A model generated the notes under the pieces. The model worked only from the letters and a program-made list of their open reading frames with translations, did no database searches and was not told the DNA's origin. From assembly GCF_905397395.1 (NCBI RefSeq), contig NZ_CAJPVH010000044.1:1-48810 (forward strand): a stretch of 48,810 bases of DNA, written 5' to 3'. Origin of the DNA: Cupriavidus campinensis (GTDB lineage: Bacteria > Pseudomonadota > Gammaproteobacteria > Burkholderiales > Burkholderiaceae). A program made the translations under genes and the position numbers. Shown piece by piece: positions 40,249 through 48,626 of this stretch. Position 1 is the first letter of the stretch. Every line of letters starts with the position of its first letter.

Positions 40249-41799
40249 ATGAACCATTGCGCTGTCTTGTCCGGAGCGGGCGCCGCCCGAATCCGATCAC
40301 TGTCCACCGCCCGCCTCTCGCGGCGCGTCCTTCCCACACTGGTTGCTGCTTTCGCCTTCTCCGGCCTGTCAGGATTGCCCGGATTTGGCGGATTCGCCGG
40401 ATTTAGTGGCGCGGCAATGGCCCAGACCACCGCGCCCACGCCGCAGGGCCCGCCTTCCGGAGCGCGGACCGCTTCCGCGGTGGGCCAGCCCCAGGCGGGC
40501 ACCACCGAATTCCAGCTTTCCAACGGCATGCGCGTGATCGTCAAGGAAGACCATCGCGCGCCCACCGTGGCGCACCAGATCTGGTACCGCACGGGCGGCA
40601 TCGACGAGGTGAGCGGCACCACGGGCGTGGCCCACATGCTCGAACACATGATGTTCAAGGGCACGCCGAAGGTGCCGGTGGGCGAGTTCTCGCGCCAGAT
40701 CGCCATGCTTGGCGGCCGCGAGAACGCCATGACCAACCGCGACTTCACGCTCTACTACCAGCAGATCGCCAAGCAGTACCTGCCGAAGATGATGGAGCTG
40801 GAAGCCGACCGCATGGCCAACCTCATCATCAAGAAGGACGAGTTCGATCGCGAGATGAAGGTCGTGATGGAAGAGCGCCGCCTGCGCACCGACGACTCCC
40901 CGCGCGGCACCGTCTACGAGCAGTTGCTGGCCACGGTCTACACCGCCGCCGCCTACCGGCATCCGGTGATCGGCTGGATGGACGACCTCGTCAACATGCG
41001 CGTGGAGGACGTGCAGGCCTGGTACAAGGCCTGGTACGTGCCGAACAACGCGCTGCTGGTGGTGACCGGCGACGTCAAGCCGGACGAGGTGCGCGCGCTG
41101 GCCGAACGCTACTACGGCAAGCTCAAGCCGCGCCCGCTGCCGCTGCGCAAGACCCAGCTCGAAGCCGCCCAGAAGGGCATCAAGCGCATCTGGGTCAAGG
41201 CGCCGGCCGAGAATCCGTACATGGTCATGGCCTACAAGGTGCCGCGCCTGCACGACGTGGAGAAGGACGTCGATCCGTACGCGCTGGAGGTGCTGTCCGC
41301 CGTGCTGAACGGCTACGACAACGCCCGCCTGACCCGCGAACTGGTGCGCGAGCAGCGTCTGGCCGATGACGTGAACGTGGGCTACGACAGCATCAACCGC
41401 GGCGAATCGCTGTTCGTGCTCGACGGCACCCCGGCCAACGGCCACACCACCGACGAGATCGAAAAGGCCCTGCGCGAGGAGATCCAGCGCATTGCGAAGA
41501 ACGGCGTGTCCGAGGAAGAGCTGAAGCGCGTCAAGGCGCAGGTGGTGGCGGGCCAGATCTACAAGCGCGATTCGGTATTCGGGCAGGGCATGGAGATCGG
41601 CACGGCCGAGATCTCGGGCATCTCCTGGCGCCAGATCGACCGCATGCTCGACAAGATCAAGGAAGTCACGCCGGCCCAGGTGCAAGCCGTGGCGGCAAAG
41701 TATTTCAATGATGACAACCTGACCGTGGCCACGCTGGTGCCGCAACCAATCGACCCCAACAAGCCCAAGACCGCCGCCCCCGAAGGGCTGCGTCACTGA
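40249..41799 (+). CDS. M16 family zinc metallopeptidase, catalytic
   Basis: 516 aa; inverzincin motif H129-M-L-E-H133 (GVAHMLEHMMFKG) with E132 as base and a downstream glutamate in VVMEERR. N-terminal region is a signal peptide with an odd Gly/Phe-rich core (GLPGFGGFAGFSGAAMAQ), so the protein is probably periplasmic. It is followed by a second M16 protein without the zinc motif; such pairs work as heterodimers in related systems. Divergent from ftsY with 60 bases between starts. Confidence 0.93.
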   Translation: MNHCAVLSGAGAARIRSLSTARLSRRVLPTLVAAFAFSGLSGLPGFGGFAGFSGAAMAQTTAPTPQGPPSGARTASAVGQPQAGTTEFQLSNGMRVIVKEDHRAPTVAHQIWYRTGGIDEVSGTTGVAHMLEHMMFKGTPKVPVGEFSRQIAMLGGRENAMTNRDFTLYYQQIAKQYLPKMMELEADRMANLIIKKDEFDREMKVVMEERRLRTDDSPRGTVYEQLLATVYTAAAYRHPVIGWMDDLVNMRVEDVQAWYKAWYVPNNALLVVTGDVKPDEVRALAERYYGKLKPRPLPLRKTQLEAAQKGIKRIWVKAPAENPYMVMAYKVPRLHDVEKDVDPYALEVLSAVLNGYDNARLTRELVREQRLADDVNVGYDSINRGESLFVLDGTPANGHTTDEIEKALREEIQRIAKNGVSEEELKRVKAQVVAGQIYKRDSVFGQGMEIGTAEISGISWRQIDRMLDKIKEVTPAQVQAVAAKYFNDDNLTVATLVPQPIDPNKPKTAAPEGLRH

Positions 41800-41808
41800 G
41801 GAGCCACG

Positions 41809-43176
41809 ATGTCCTTGTCCGTCATGACGATTGCCTCGCCACGGATGGTGCGCCGGCTTGCGGCGGTGGCCTGCGGGGCGGTTGCCCTCCTGGCCGGCTC
41901 CTTGGCCCAGGCCGCACTGCCCATCGAGAACTGGACGGCCTCTACCGGCGCGAAGGTGTTCTTCGTGCCGAGCCCGTCGATCCCGATGCTCGATGTCAAT
42001 ATCGATTTCGACGCCGGCGGCCGCTACGACCCGCCCGGCAAGGCCGGACTGGCCACGCTGACCGCCGCGCTGCTCGACAAGGGCGCGGCCGCCCAGGACG
42101 GCCAGCCCGCGCGCAATGAAGCCCAGGTGGCCGATGCCTTTGCCGACACCGGCGCCGATTTTGGCGGCGCGGCCGGCGGCGACCGTGGCGGCATCGGGCT
42201 GCGCACGCTGACGGCCTCGCCGGAGCGTGAGCAGTCACTGCGGCTGGCCGGGCAGCTGATCAAGGCGCCGACCTATCCGGCAGCCGTGGTCGAGCGCGAG
42301 AAGCAGCGCCTGATCACCGCCATCCGCGAGGGCGACTCTCGCCCCGGCGTGATTGCCGACAAGACGCTGTCGAAGGCCGTGTATCCGAACCATCCGTACG
42401 GGGTGTCGGCCACGCCGGAATCGGTGGCGGCCATCTCGCGCGATGACCTGCTCAAGTTCTGGCGCGACAACTACACCGCCAAGCGCGCCGTGGTGACGCT
42501 GATCGGCGCCATCGACCGCAAGCAGGCCGAGCAGATCGCCGAGGACCTGACGCGCGGCCTGCCCGAAGGCGTGGCAGCGCCCAAGGTGCCGGACGTGCAG
42601 ATGACGATTCCCGGCAGCGAGACGCGCATCCCCCATCCGGCGCAACAGGCCAGCGTGGCGATGGGCCAGCCGGCCATTGCGCGCGGCGATCCCGATTACT
42701 TCGCCCTGCTGGTTGGCAACTACGTGCTCGGCGGCGGCGGGTTCAGCTCGCGGCTGACCGACCAGGTGCGCGAGAAGCGCGGGCTGACCTACGGCGTGGA
42801 CAGCTACTTCGCGCCGGCCAAGCAGCCCGGGCCGTTCGGCATCACGCTCCAGACCAAGAAGGAAAACACCGACGAGGCGCTGCGACTGGTGCGCGAGATC
42901 CTGAAGCAGTACGTGCAGACCGGCCCGACCGACGCCGAACTGCGTGCCGCCAAGGACAACCTCGTCAATGGCTTCCCGCTGCGCATCGACAGCAACCGCA
43001 AGCTGCTGACCAACGTGGCGAACATCGGCTGGTATGGCCTGCCGCTCGACTACCTCGACACCTGGACGGCGCAGATCGGCAAGGTCACGCGCGAGCAGGT
43101 GCGGGCGGCGTTCCAGAAGCATGTGCATCCGGATGCCATGGCCACGGTCATCGTCGGCGGCCCGGCGCAGCCCTGA
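41809..43176 (+). CDS. M16 family protein, non-catalytic partner
   Basis: 455 aa with signal peptide (about 1-36, ending SLAQA). It has the M16 fold (FDAGGRYDPPGKAGLATLTAALLDKG) but no HxxEH: the matching position reads GLATLTAALL. The C-terminal half keeps GGGGFSSRLTDQVREKRGLTYGVDSYF, the substrate-gripping Arg/Tyr segment. Expected to act as the inactive half of a protease with the preceding gene (9-base gap). Confidence 0.93.
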   Translation: MSLSVMTIASPRMVRRLAAVACGAVALLAGSLAQAALPIENWTASTGAKVFFVPSPSIPMLDVNIDFDAGGRYDPPGKAGLATLTAALLDKGAAAQDGQPARNEAQVADAFADTGADFGGAAGGDRGGIGLRTLTASPEREQSLRLAGQLIKAPTYPAAVVEREKQRLITAIREGDSRPGVIADKTLSKAVYPNHPYGVSATPESVAAISRDDLLKFWRDNYTAKRAVVTLIGAIDRKQAEQIAEDLTRGLPEGVAAPKVPDVQMTIPGSETRIPHPAQQASVAMGQPAIARGDPDYFALLVGNYVLGGGGFSSRLTDQVREKRGLTYGVDSYFAPAKQPGPFGITLQTKKENTDEALRLVREILKQYVQTGPTDAELRAAKDNLVNGFPLRIDSNRKLLTNVANIGWYGLPLDYLDTWTAQIGKVTREQVRAAFQKHVHPDAMATVIVGGPAQP

Positions 43177-43177
43177 G

Positions 43178-43210
43178 TTGGCGCTAACTTGGCGCCAGGT
43201 TGGCGCTGCC
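43178..43210 (+). repeat. Three tandem 11-bp repeats after the second M16 gene
   Basis: TTGGCGCTAAC, TTGGCGCCAGG, TTGGCGCTGCC head to tail, starting one base after the stop codon. The shared core is TTGGCGC with an exact 11-base period, one DNA helical turn. Confidence 0.6.
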
Positions 43211-43218
43211 TCGATCGT

Positions 43219-43234
43219 TGAGACGATTCTGATT
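43219..43234 (+). repeat. 16-bp repeat, copy 2
   Basis: TGAGACGATTCTGATT, identical to 12338-12353, and just after the 11-bp repeats. Confidence 0.35.
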
Positions 43235-43281
43235 GTGAAGCCGCGCAGCCGCCAGAGGGTGTGGCGGGGCGCGGCAGGCTC

Positions 43282-43287
43282 TACAAT
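43282..43287 (+). promoter_or_regulatory. -10 element of rsmD
   Basis: TACAAT ends six bases before the rsmD ATG, so a transcript from it would be leaderless or nearly so. No good -35 seen. Confidence 0.4.
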
Positions 43288-43293
43288 CACGGC

Positions 43294-43938
43294 ATGAATT
43301 CGCGCACCAGACCGTCGCCCGCACCGCGCGGGCGTTCTGCTTCTCCCTCCCCCCGCCAGGCGCCGGCGCAGGTCCGCATCATCGGCGGGCGCTGGAAGCG
43401 CTCGCTGCTGCCGGTCCTCGAGGCCGAAGGGCTGCGGCCCACGCCTGACCGCGTGCGGGAAACCCTGTTCAACTGGCTGGGCCAGGACATGTCCGGGATG
43501 ACCTGCCTCGACCTGTTTGCCGGCTCCGGCGCACTTGGCTTCGAGGCGGCATCCCGTGGCGCGGCCGCCGTCACGCTGGTGGAGGCCAATCCGCGCGTGG
43601 CGCGCCAGTTGCGTGACAATCAGTACCGGTTCGACGCTGCACAGGTCAAGGTGATCCAGGGCGATGCCTTCGCCGTGGCCGCGCAGATGCCGGGCGCCAG
43701 CTTCGACGTGATCTTCCTGGACCCGCCGTTCGCCGAGGACTGGCTCGGGCCGGCGCTCGAGCATGCGGCACGGCTGTCGCGGCCGGGTGGGGCGGTCTAT
43801 GTGGAGACCGACCACGCGCTGATCGGGCCCGATGCGCCAGTGCCGGCTTCGCTCGAGATCGTGCGGCAGGCCCGTGCGGGCGCGGTGTACTTCCACCTGC
43901 TCCAGCACAAGGTGCCGGGGCAGGGCGAGCCAGGGTAG
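43294..43938 (+). CDS. rsmD: 16S rRNA (guanine(966)-N2)-methyltransferase
   Basis: Methylates G966 of 16S rRNA in the 30S subunit. 214 aa. A basic, Pro/Ser-rich extension (residues 1-26) precedes RIIGGRWKRSLLPV. Motifs: LRPTPDRVRETLFNWL, SAM motif LDLFAGSGALGFEAASRGA, catalytic D143-P-P-F146. coaD follows, its usual partner. No ribosome site precedes the ATG, consistent with a -10 box only six bases upstream. Confidence 0.94.
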   Translation: MNSRTRPSPAPRGRSASPSPRQAPAQVRIIGGRWKRSLLPVLEAEGLRPTPDRVRETLFNWLGQDMSGMTCLDLFAGSGALGFEAASRGAAAVTLVEANPRVARQLRDNQYRFDAAQVKVIQGDAFAVAAQMPGASFDVIFLDPPFAEDWLGPALEHAARLSRPGGAVYVETDHALIGPDAPVPASLEIVRQARAGAVYFHLLQHKVPGQGEPG

Positions 43939-44130
43939 TCGTACGACGAGTTGCCGCGCCGGGCAAGCGTTTGCGGGCGTGCTGCAATGCCGCAGAAAGC
44001 TCGTGGATGGCCTTCCAAATGCCGCATTTGGCGTTACACTACGCCGCTGTTGTTTGTTCAACGCTCGTCGCGCAGCCAGAATCCATCGATCGGCCACAAG
44101 GCCGGCAGCGGGCACCCCAAAGGAGGAAAT

Positions 44131-44616
44131 ATGGTCGTCGCGGTCTATCCCGGTACATTCGATCCCATGACCCGGGGACACGAGGATCTCGTCCGTCGCG
44201 CGTCGAATATCTTCGACGAGCTGGTGGTCGGCGTGGCGCATAGCCCCAACAAGCGCCCGTTCTTCTCGCTGGAGGAGCGCATCGGTATTGCGCGGGAGGT
44301 GCTCGGGCACTATCCCAACGTGCGCGTGGAAGGCTTCTCGGGCCTGCTCAAGGACTTCGTGCGCAAGAACAATGCGCGCGTGATCGTGCGCGGCCTGCGC
44401 GCGGTGTCAGACTTCGAGTACGAGTTCCAGATGGCCGGCATGAACCGCTACCTGCTGCCGGACGTGGAAACCATGTTCCTGACCCCCTCGGACCAGTACC
44501 AGTTCATCTCGGGCACCTTCGTGCGCGAGATTGCCGTGCTGGGCGGCGATGTCAGCAAGTTCGTCTTCCCCTCGGTGGAGCGCTGGCTGCAGGAGAAGAT
44601 CGGCAAAGCGGAATAG
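44131..44616 (+). CDS. coaD: Phosphopantetheine adenylyltransferase
   Basis: Fourth step of coenzyme A synthesis: 4'-phosphopantetheine plus ATP gives dephospho-CoA. 161 aa. Nucleotidyltransferase motif YPGTFDPMTRGH with H17, RGLRAVSDFEYE and ISGTFVREIAVLGGD (the family ISSTxVRE site). Strong AGGAGG seven bases before the ATG. 192 bases after rsmD, a gap with no other clear feature. Confidence 0.97.
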   Translation: MVVAVYPGTFDPMTRGHEDLVRRASNIFDELVVGVAHSPNKRPFFSLEERIGIAREVLGHYPNVRVEGFSGLLKDFVRKNNARVIVRGLRAVSDFEYEFQMAGMNRYLLPDVETMFLTPSDQYQFISGTFVREIAVLGGDVSKFVFPSVERWLQEKIGKAE

Positions 44617-44681
44617 AATGGAGCCTTCGAACCCGCCGACGCGGCCAGTCGGGCGCGGGCGGGTCGCAGGAAGGAAATATC

Positions 44682-44942
44682 ATGGCGCTATTGATCACTG
44701 ACGACTGCATCAACTGCGACGTTTGTGAGCCCGAGTGCCCGAACGAAGCGATTTCGATGGGGCCCGAGATCTACGAGATCGACCCCAACAAGTGCACCGA
44801 ATGCGTCGGCCACTTCGACGAACCGCAATGCCAGCAGGTATGCCCGGTGGCTTGTATTCCGAAGGACCCGAACCGCGTGGAGTCCCACGAGGTGCTGATG
44901 CAACGCTATCGGCTGCTGACCGCCGCGCGGCATGCAGCTTGA
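44682..44942 (+). CDS. YfhL family 2[4Fe-4S] ferredoxin
   Basis: Low-potential electron carrier, 86 aa. First cluster motif CINCDVCEPECPN, second CTECVGHFDEPQCQQVCPVAC with the insertion typical of the Alvin/YfhL ferredoxins. GGAAGGAAA ribosome site before the ATG. The redox partner is unknown. A paired GC-rich stem (AACCCGCC with GGGCGGGT) lies in its short leader. Terminator directly after. Confidence 0.94.
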   Translation: MALLITDDCINCDVCEPECPNEAISMGPEIYEIDPNKCTECVGHFDEPQCQQVCPVACIPKDPNRVESHEVLMQRYRLLTAARHAA

Positions 44943-44986
44943 GCATTATTCGGCACTCAGGCCACTTCGTTCCGGGTTGTCCGGCA

Positions 44987-45019
44987 AATAAGAAACCCCG
45001 CACTGCGGGGTTTCTTATT
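44987..45019. terminator. Bidirectional terminator between ferredoxin and pth
   Basis: A perfect 15-pair stem AATAAGAAACCCCGC (44987-45001), loop ACT, GCGGGGTTTCTTATT (45005-45019). T-rich ends on both strands suit the two converging genes. Confidence 0.85.
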
Positions 45020-45051
45020 GTCTGCGGCCGGCGAGGCCGTTACATCGCCCC

Positions 45052-45648
45052 TTATTTGCCGGTGTGCAGTTCCATCATCGCGCGCTCGTTCTCGCCACGC
45101 GCCAGCAGGCCCAGCGGGCCGATGCTACGGTCGATGGCGGTGTCGATGGCTTCCTGCTCTTCCTTGCGTGGCGGCTTGAGCACATAGTTGACCACATCCT
45201 CGCGGCCCGCCCCGGCACCGCCCGGCGCATTGCGGGGATGGCCCACGCCAAGCCGCAGGCGCCAGTACTCCTGGGTGGTCAGGTGTGCGGCAATGTCCTT
45301 GAGACCGTTGTGGCCGCCCGCGCCGCCGCCGCGCTTGAGCTTGACCGCGCCCGCGGGCAGGTCCATCTCGTCGTGCGCGACCAGGATCTCGTCCGGCAGG
45401 ATCTTGTAGAAGCGCGCCAGCGACACCACGGCGAGCCCGGAGCGGTTCATGAACGTGGACGGCTTGAGCAGCCAGATGTCCTGGTCCCAGAGCCGGGCGC
45501 GTCCGGCCAGGCCGTGGAAGCGGCCCTCCACGCGTAGCGTTGTGCCGCCCATGCGGGCGAGCTGGTCGACGAGCCAGAAGCCGGCGTTGTGCCGCGTGGC
45601 CTCGTATTCCGCCCCGGGATTGCCGAGGCCGACGATGAGCTTGATCAT
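45052..45648 (-). CDS. pth: Peptidyl-tRNA hydrolase
   Basis: Recycles peptidyl-tRNAs dropped by ribosomes. 198 aa. N-terminal MIKLIVGLGNPGAEYEATRHNAGFW (partly) with catalytic H20 and N10; KPSTFMNRSG and VAHDEMDLPAG are the other active-site motifs. The frame runs 51 bases upstream of this ATG without family similarity. Downstream of rplY, as usual. Confidence 0.97.
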   Translation of the reverse strand: MIKLIVGLGNPGAEYEATRHNAGFWLVDQLARMGGTTLRVEGRFHGLAGRARLWDQDIWLLKPSTFMNRSGLAVVSLARFYKILPDEILVAHDEMDLPAGAVKLKRGGGAGGHNGLKDIAAHLTTQEYWRLRLGVGHPRNAPGGAGAGREDVVNYVLKPPRKEEQEAIDTAIDRSIGPLGLLARGENERAMMELHTGK

Positions 45649-45722
45649 GCGATGAATCGGGAAGGTCGGGAGGGTCTGGCGCGAGACAGCATACGTCAAA
45701 ACGCTGGCGAAAATCCCGCGCG

Positions 45723-45750
45723 AAAAAAAACCGCCGGCGAACCGGCGGTT
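45723..45750 (-). terminator. Terminator after rplY
   Basis: AACCGCCGG (45729-45737), loop CGAA, CCGGCGGTT (45742-45750). On the minus strand the stem ends in eight T (45730-45723). Confidence 0.85.
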
Positions 45751-45770
45751 TCTTCGATGCGGGAGAAGGC

Positions 45771-46388
45771 TTAGGCAGCCGGCGTTTCGCCAGCGGCTTC
45801 GCCACCTTCAGCAGCTTCGGACACACCGCCGGCCGGCAGCGAGATGCTGGCGATGGCGGGGTTGTCGTCACCGTGGGTGATGGCGGTCACGCCCTTCGGC
45901 AGCTTCACGTCCGACAGGTGCAGGGTCTGGCCCAGTTCAGCCTGGCCCAGATCCACTTCGATGAACTCGGGCAGGTCGGCCGGCAGGCACGACACTTCCA
46001 GGTCGTTCAGGATGTGGTTCACGATGCCGTGGCCCAGCTTCACGCCAGGAGCGGATTCCTGGTTCATGAAGTGCAGGGGCACCTTCACGTGGATCTTGTC
46101 GGTGGCCGACACACGCTGGAAATCAACGTGCAGCACCAGCGGCTTGAACGGGTGCATCTGGAACGCGCGCAGCAGCGCCTTCTCGGACGAACCGCCCACT
46201 TCCAGGTCCAGGATCGACGAGTGGAACGCTTCCTTCTTCAGGGCGTGCCACAGCGCGTTGTGATCCAGTTCGATCATCTTGGGCTCGGCGGCGCCGCCAT
46301 AGATGATGCCGGGGGTCTTGCCGGAATTGCGCAGGCGGCGGCTCGCACCCGTTCCCTGTACGCTACGCTCGAAAGCGATGACTTTCAT
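45771..46388 (-). CDS. rplY: Ribosomal protein bL25 (CTC family long form)
   Basis: 5S rRNA-binding ribosomal protein. 205 aa, the long form with an L25 domain (MKVIAFERSVQGTGASRRLR ... IIYGG) and a C-terminal beta domain, unlike the 94-aa E. coli protein. Ala/Glu-rich tail. GGAG lies eight bases before the ATG. Between prs and pth. Confidence 0.96.
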   Translation of the reverse strand: MKVIAFERSVQGTGASRRLRNSGKTPGIIYGGAAEPKMIELDHNALWHALKKEAFHSSILDLEVGGSSEKALLRAFQMHPFKPLVLHVDFQRVSATDKIHVKVPLHFMNQESAPGVKLGHGIVNHILNDLEVSCLPADLPEFIEVDLGQAELGQTLHLSDVKLPKGVTAITHGDDNPAIASISLPAGGVSEAAEGGEAAGETPAA

Positions 46389-46558
46389 GGTGTACTCCAA
46401 ATAGTAAGAAGGCTGTCCGCGACCAGACAGCCTCGACTGAAGCGGCACGACGAAAATGTTATGCCGCTTGAAGCACATTGGCCGCCAAACCTGGCAGCCA
46501 ATGCGGTAAAGCCCAAAATTCTAGCAGGTATCGCTATGCAGCGGCTACCCAGCGCGCA

Positions 46559-47512
46559 TCAGTGGTCGGCAAACAGCGACATGATCGAGTCGCCCTTCAC
46601 GATCCGGGTGAAGGTCTCGGCCAGCAGCGGGGCGGTGGAGACCTGGCGGATCTTGCCGGACTGGCGTGCCTCGTCGGACAGCGGGATGGTGTCGCACACC
46701 ACCACTTCGTCCAGCTCGGACGCCGCGATGCGGGCTGCGGCGCCGCCCGACAGCACCGGATGGGTACAGTAGGCGAAGACCTTCAGCGCGCCGCGCTCCT
46801 TGAGCACCTGGGCAGCCTTGCACAGCGTGCCGCCGGTGTCGATCATGTCGTCCATGATCACGCAGTTGCGGCCCGCCACTTCACCGATGATGTTCATCAC
46901 CTCGGCCACATTGGCCTTGGGACGACGCTTGTCGATGATCGCGAGGTCGCAGTTCAGTTGCTTGGCCAGCGCACGGGCGCGGACCACGCCGCCAACATCG
47001 GGCGAGACGACGAGCAGGTCGCCGTAGTTCTTCTCGCGCAGGTCGCCAAGCAGCACGGGCGACGCGTAGATGTTGTCGACGGGAATATCGAAGAAGCCCT
47101 GGATCTGGTCGGCGTGCAGGTCCATCGTCAGGACGCGCTCCACACCGGCCACTTCGAGCATGTTGGCCACGATCTTGGCCGAGATGGCCACGCGCGCCGA
47201 GCGCGGGCGGCGATCCTGGCGGGCATAGCCGAAGTACGGCATGGCGGCGGTGATGCTGCGGGCCGAAGCACGCTTGAGGGCATCGACCATCACCATCAGT
47301 TCCATCAGGTTGTCGTTGGTCGGCGCGCAGGTGGACTGCAGCACGATGACGTGCTTGCCGCGAACGTTTTCCTGGATTTCGACCTGGACTTCGCCGTCGG
47401 AGAAACGGCCTACCAGCGCCTTGCCCAGCGGAATGCCGAGGTGCTGTACGACAGCCTCCGCGAGTTTGGGGTTGGCGTTGCCGGTAAATACCATCAAGCC
47501 TTCGCTGCTCAT
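46559..47512 (-). CDS. prs: Ribose-phosphate pyrophosphokinase
   Basis: Makes PRPP from ribose-5-phosphate and ATP for nucleotide, His, Trp and NAD synthesis. 317 aa. RQDRRPRSARVAISAK is the flexible catalytic loop; VLTMDLHADQIQGFF is the PRPP synthase signature; VIMDDMIDTGGT the ribose-phosphate loop. ATG 47512 (MSSEGLMVFTGNANP) is used; ATG 47494 would shorten it by six residues. Follows tRNA-Gln. Confidence 0.97.
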   Translation of the reverse strand: MSSEGLMVFTGNANPKLAEAVVQHLGIPLGKALVGRFSDGEVQVEIQENVRGKHVIVLQSTCAPTNDNLMELMVMVDALKRASARSITAAMPYFGYARQDRRPRSARVAISAKIVANMLEVAGVERVLTMDLHADQIQGFFDIPVDNIYASPVLLGDLREKNYGDLLVVSPDVGGVVRARALAKQLNCDLAIIDKRRPKANVAEVMNIIGEVAGRNCVIMDDMIDTGGTLCKAAQVLKERGALKVFAYCTHPVLSGGAAARIAASELDEVVVCDTIPLSDEARQSGKIRQVSTAPLLAETFTRIVKGDSIMSLFADH

Positions 47513-47581
47513 TCGGGGCACCTGTCTTGCTGCTGGGGGAGATTTTTGGGCCGCCGGCCAGTGCCGGCAGCCGATTCTGCG

Positions 47582-47599
47582 AGTGTTCGTCAGAACACT
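47582..47599 (-). other. Stem-loop between tRNA-Gln and prs
   Basis: AGTGTTC-GTCA-GAACACT, seven perfect pairs, 11 bases past the tRNA 3' end. No T-run follows, so more likely a processing signal separating the tRNA from the prs message than a terminator. Confidence 0.4.
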
Positions 47600-47610
47600 A
47601 TAGGAAGTAA

Positions 47611-47687
47611 TGGCAGGGGAGGAAGGATTCGAACCCTCGCATGCCGGAATCAAAATCCGGTGCCTTGACCAGCTTGGCGACTCCCCT
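47611..47687 (-). tRNA. tRNA-Gln (anticodon TTG)
   Basis: 77 nt including an encoded CCA. Acceptor stem AGGGGAG with CTCCCCT, then G and CCA. D-arm TCGCCAAGCTGG, anticodon stem CCGGA-TTTTGAT-TCCGG with TTG, T-arm GGTTCGAATCC. All arms pair. Position between ispE and prs is the conserved one in proteobacteria. Confidence 0.97.
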
Positions 47688-47747
47688 ACACAACCTTTAT
47701 CGACCGTCGCGGCGCCAAACTGAAGCACCTCGCCAGACGAAAACTTG

Positions 47748-48626
47748 CTATGCGAACGTTGCGAGCGGGTGATGCGACAAACTACTCACACACCGGCCAT
47801 CCCATTCCGATGGCACCTGTTCCACAACCTGCTGCGCAGTTTGCTGATCGTCGAAACGGGCAAACACGCAGGCTCCGGAACCGGTCATCCTTGCATGCGG
47901 ACAGTATTGTCTCAGCCATTCAAGGGCTCGGGCAACTTCGCCGAATTTCGCTGTTGCTATCGCTTGCAGGTCGTTGCGACCGAAAGCGAATTTGTTTGTG
48001 CAAGCAGCGAAGTCCGTAATTATGGAGATAGGCGTATCCCTTGTCAAGCGTTCGTCCGAAAATATTGCAGCGGTGGGCACATGCTGGCGCGGGTGGATGA
48101 CGACGAACCAGCTGGACGGCAAATCCACTGCGGTCAACTCCTCGCCCACCCCTTCCGCGAAGGCGTTCTGGCCGAAGACGAACACCGGCACATCGGCACC
48201 CAGCGAGAGGCCGATCCGCATCAGTTCGGCACGCGGCAGCCGCACGCCCCAGAGGTGGTTCAGCGCCAGCAGCGTGGTGGCGGCGTCGGACGATCCGCCG
48301 CCGATGCCACCGCCCATCGGCAGTTGCTTGTCGATGGCGATGTCCGCGCCGAACTGCGTGCCGCTGGCCTGCTGCAAGGCACGCGCCGCGCGCACCACAA
48401 GGTCGGTGTCGGCGGGCACGCCGGGGATGTCGGTGGTGCGGGCAATCACGCCGTCGTCGCGGCGGTGAAAGTGCAGGGTGTCCGACCAGTCGACCAGTTG
48501 GAATACGGTCTGGAGCGTGTGGTAGCCGTCCGGGCGGCGCCCGGTCACGTGCAGGAACAGGTTGAGCTTGGCCGGCGCCGGGCAGTCGCGCAGGTCCGCG
48601 GGCGGCAGCAAGGTCTCGGCGGTCAT
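47748..48626 (-). CDS. ispE: 4-diphosphocytidyl-2-C-methyl-D-erythritol kinase
   Basis: GHMP-family kinase of the MEP isoprenoid pathway. 292 aa. CPAPAKLNLFLHVTGRRPDGYH with catalytic K20, PMGGGIGGGSSDAATTLLAL as ATP loop and MTGSGACVFARF near the end. Its ATG overlaps the lolB stop (ATGA at 48626-48623), so the two are translationally coupled. Followed by tRNA-Gln after 60 bases. Confidence 0.97.
   Translation of the reverse strand: MTAETLLPPADLRDCPAPAKLNLFLHVTGRRPDGYHTLQTVFQLVDWSDTLHFHRRDDGVIARTTDIPGVPADTDLVVRAARALQQASGTQFGADIAIDKQLPMGGGIGGGSSDAATTLLALNHLWGVRLPRAELMRIGLSLGADVPVFVFGQNAFAEGVGEELTAVDLPSSWFVVIHPRQHVPTAAIFSDERLTRDTPISIITDFAACTNKFAFGRNDLQAIATAKFGEVARALEWLRQYCPHARMTGSGACVFARFDDQQTAQQVVEQVPSEWDGRCVSSLSHHPLATFA

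Noticed and set aside
12338..43234. The 16-bp repeat pair as attachment sites of an integrated element
   Set aside because: All genes between the copies are core and in conserved order; no integrase or tRNA target is present.
47582..47599. Stem-loop after tRNA-Gln as a terminator
   Set aside because: No T-run on the minus strand; listed only as a possible processing hairpin.
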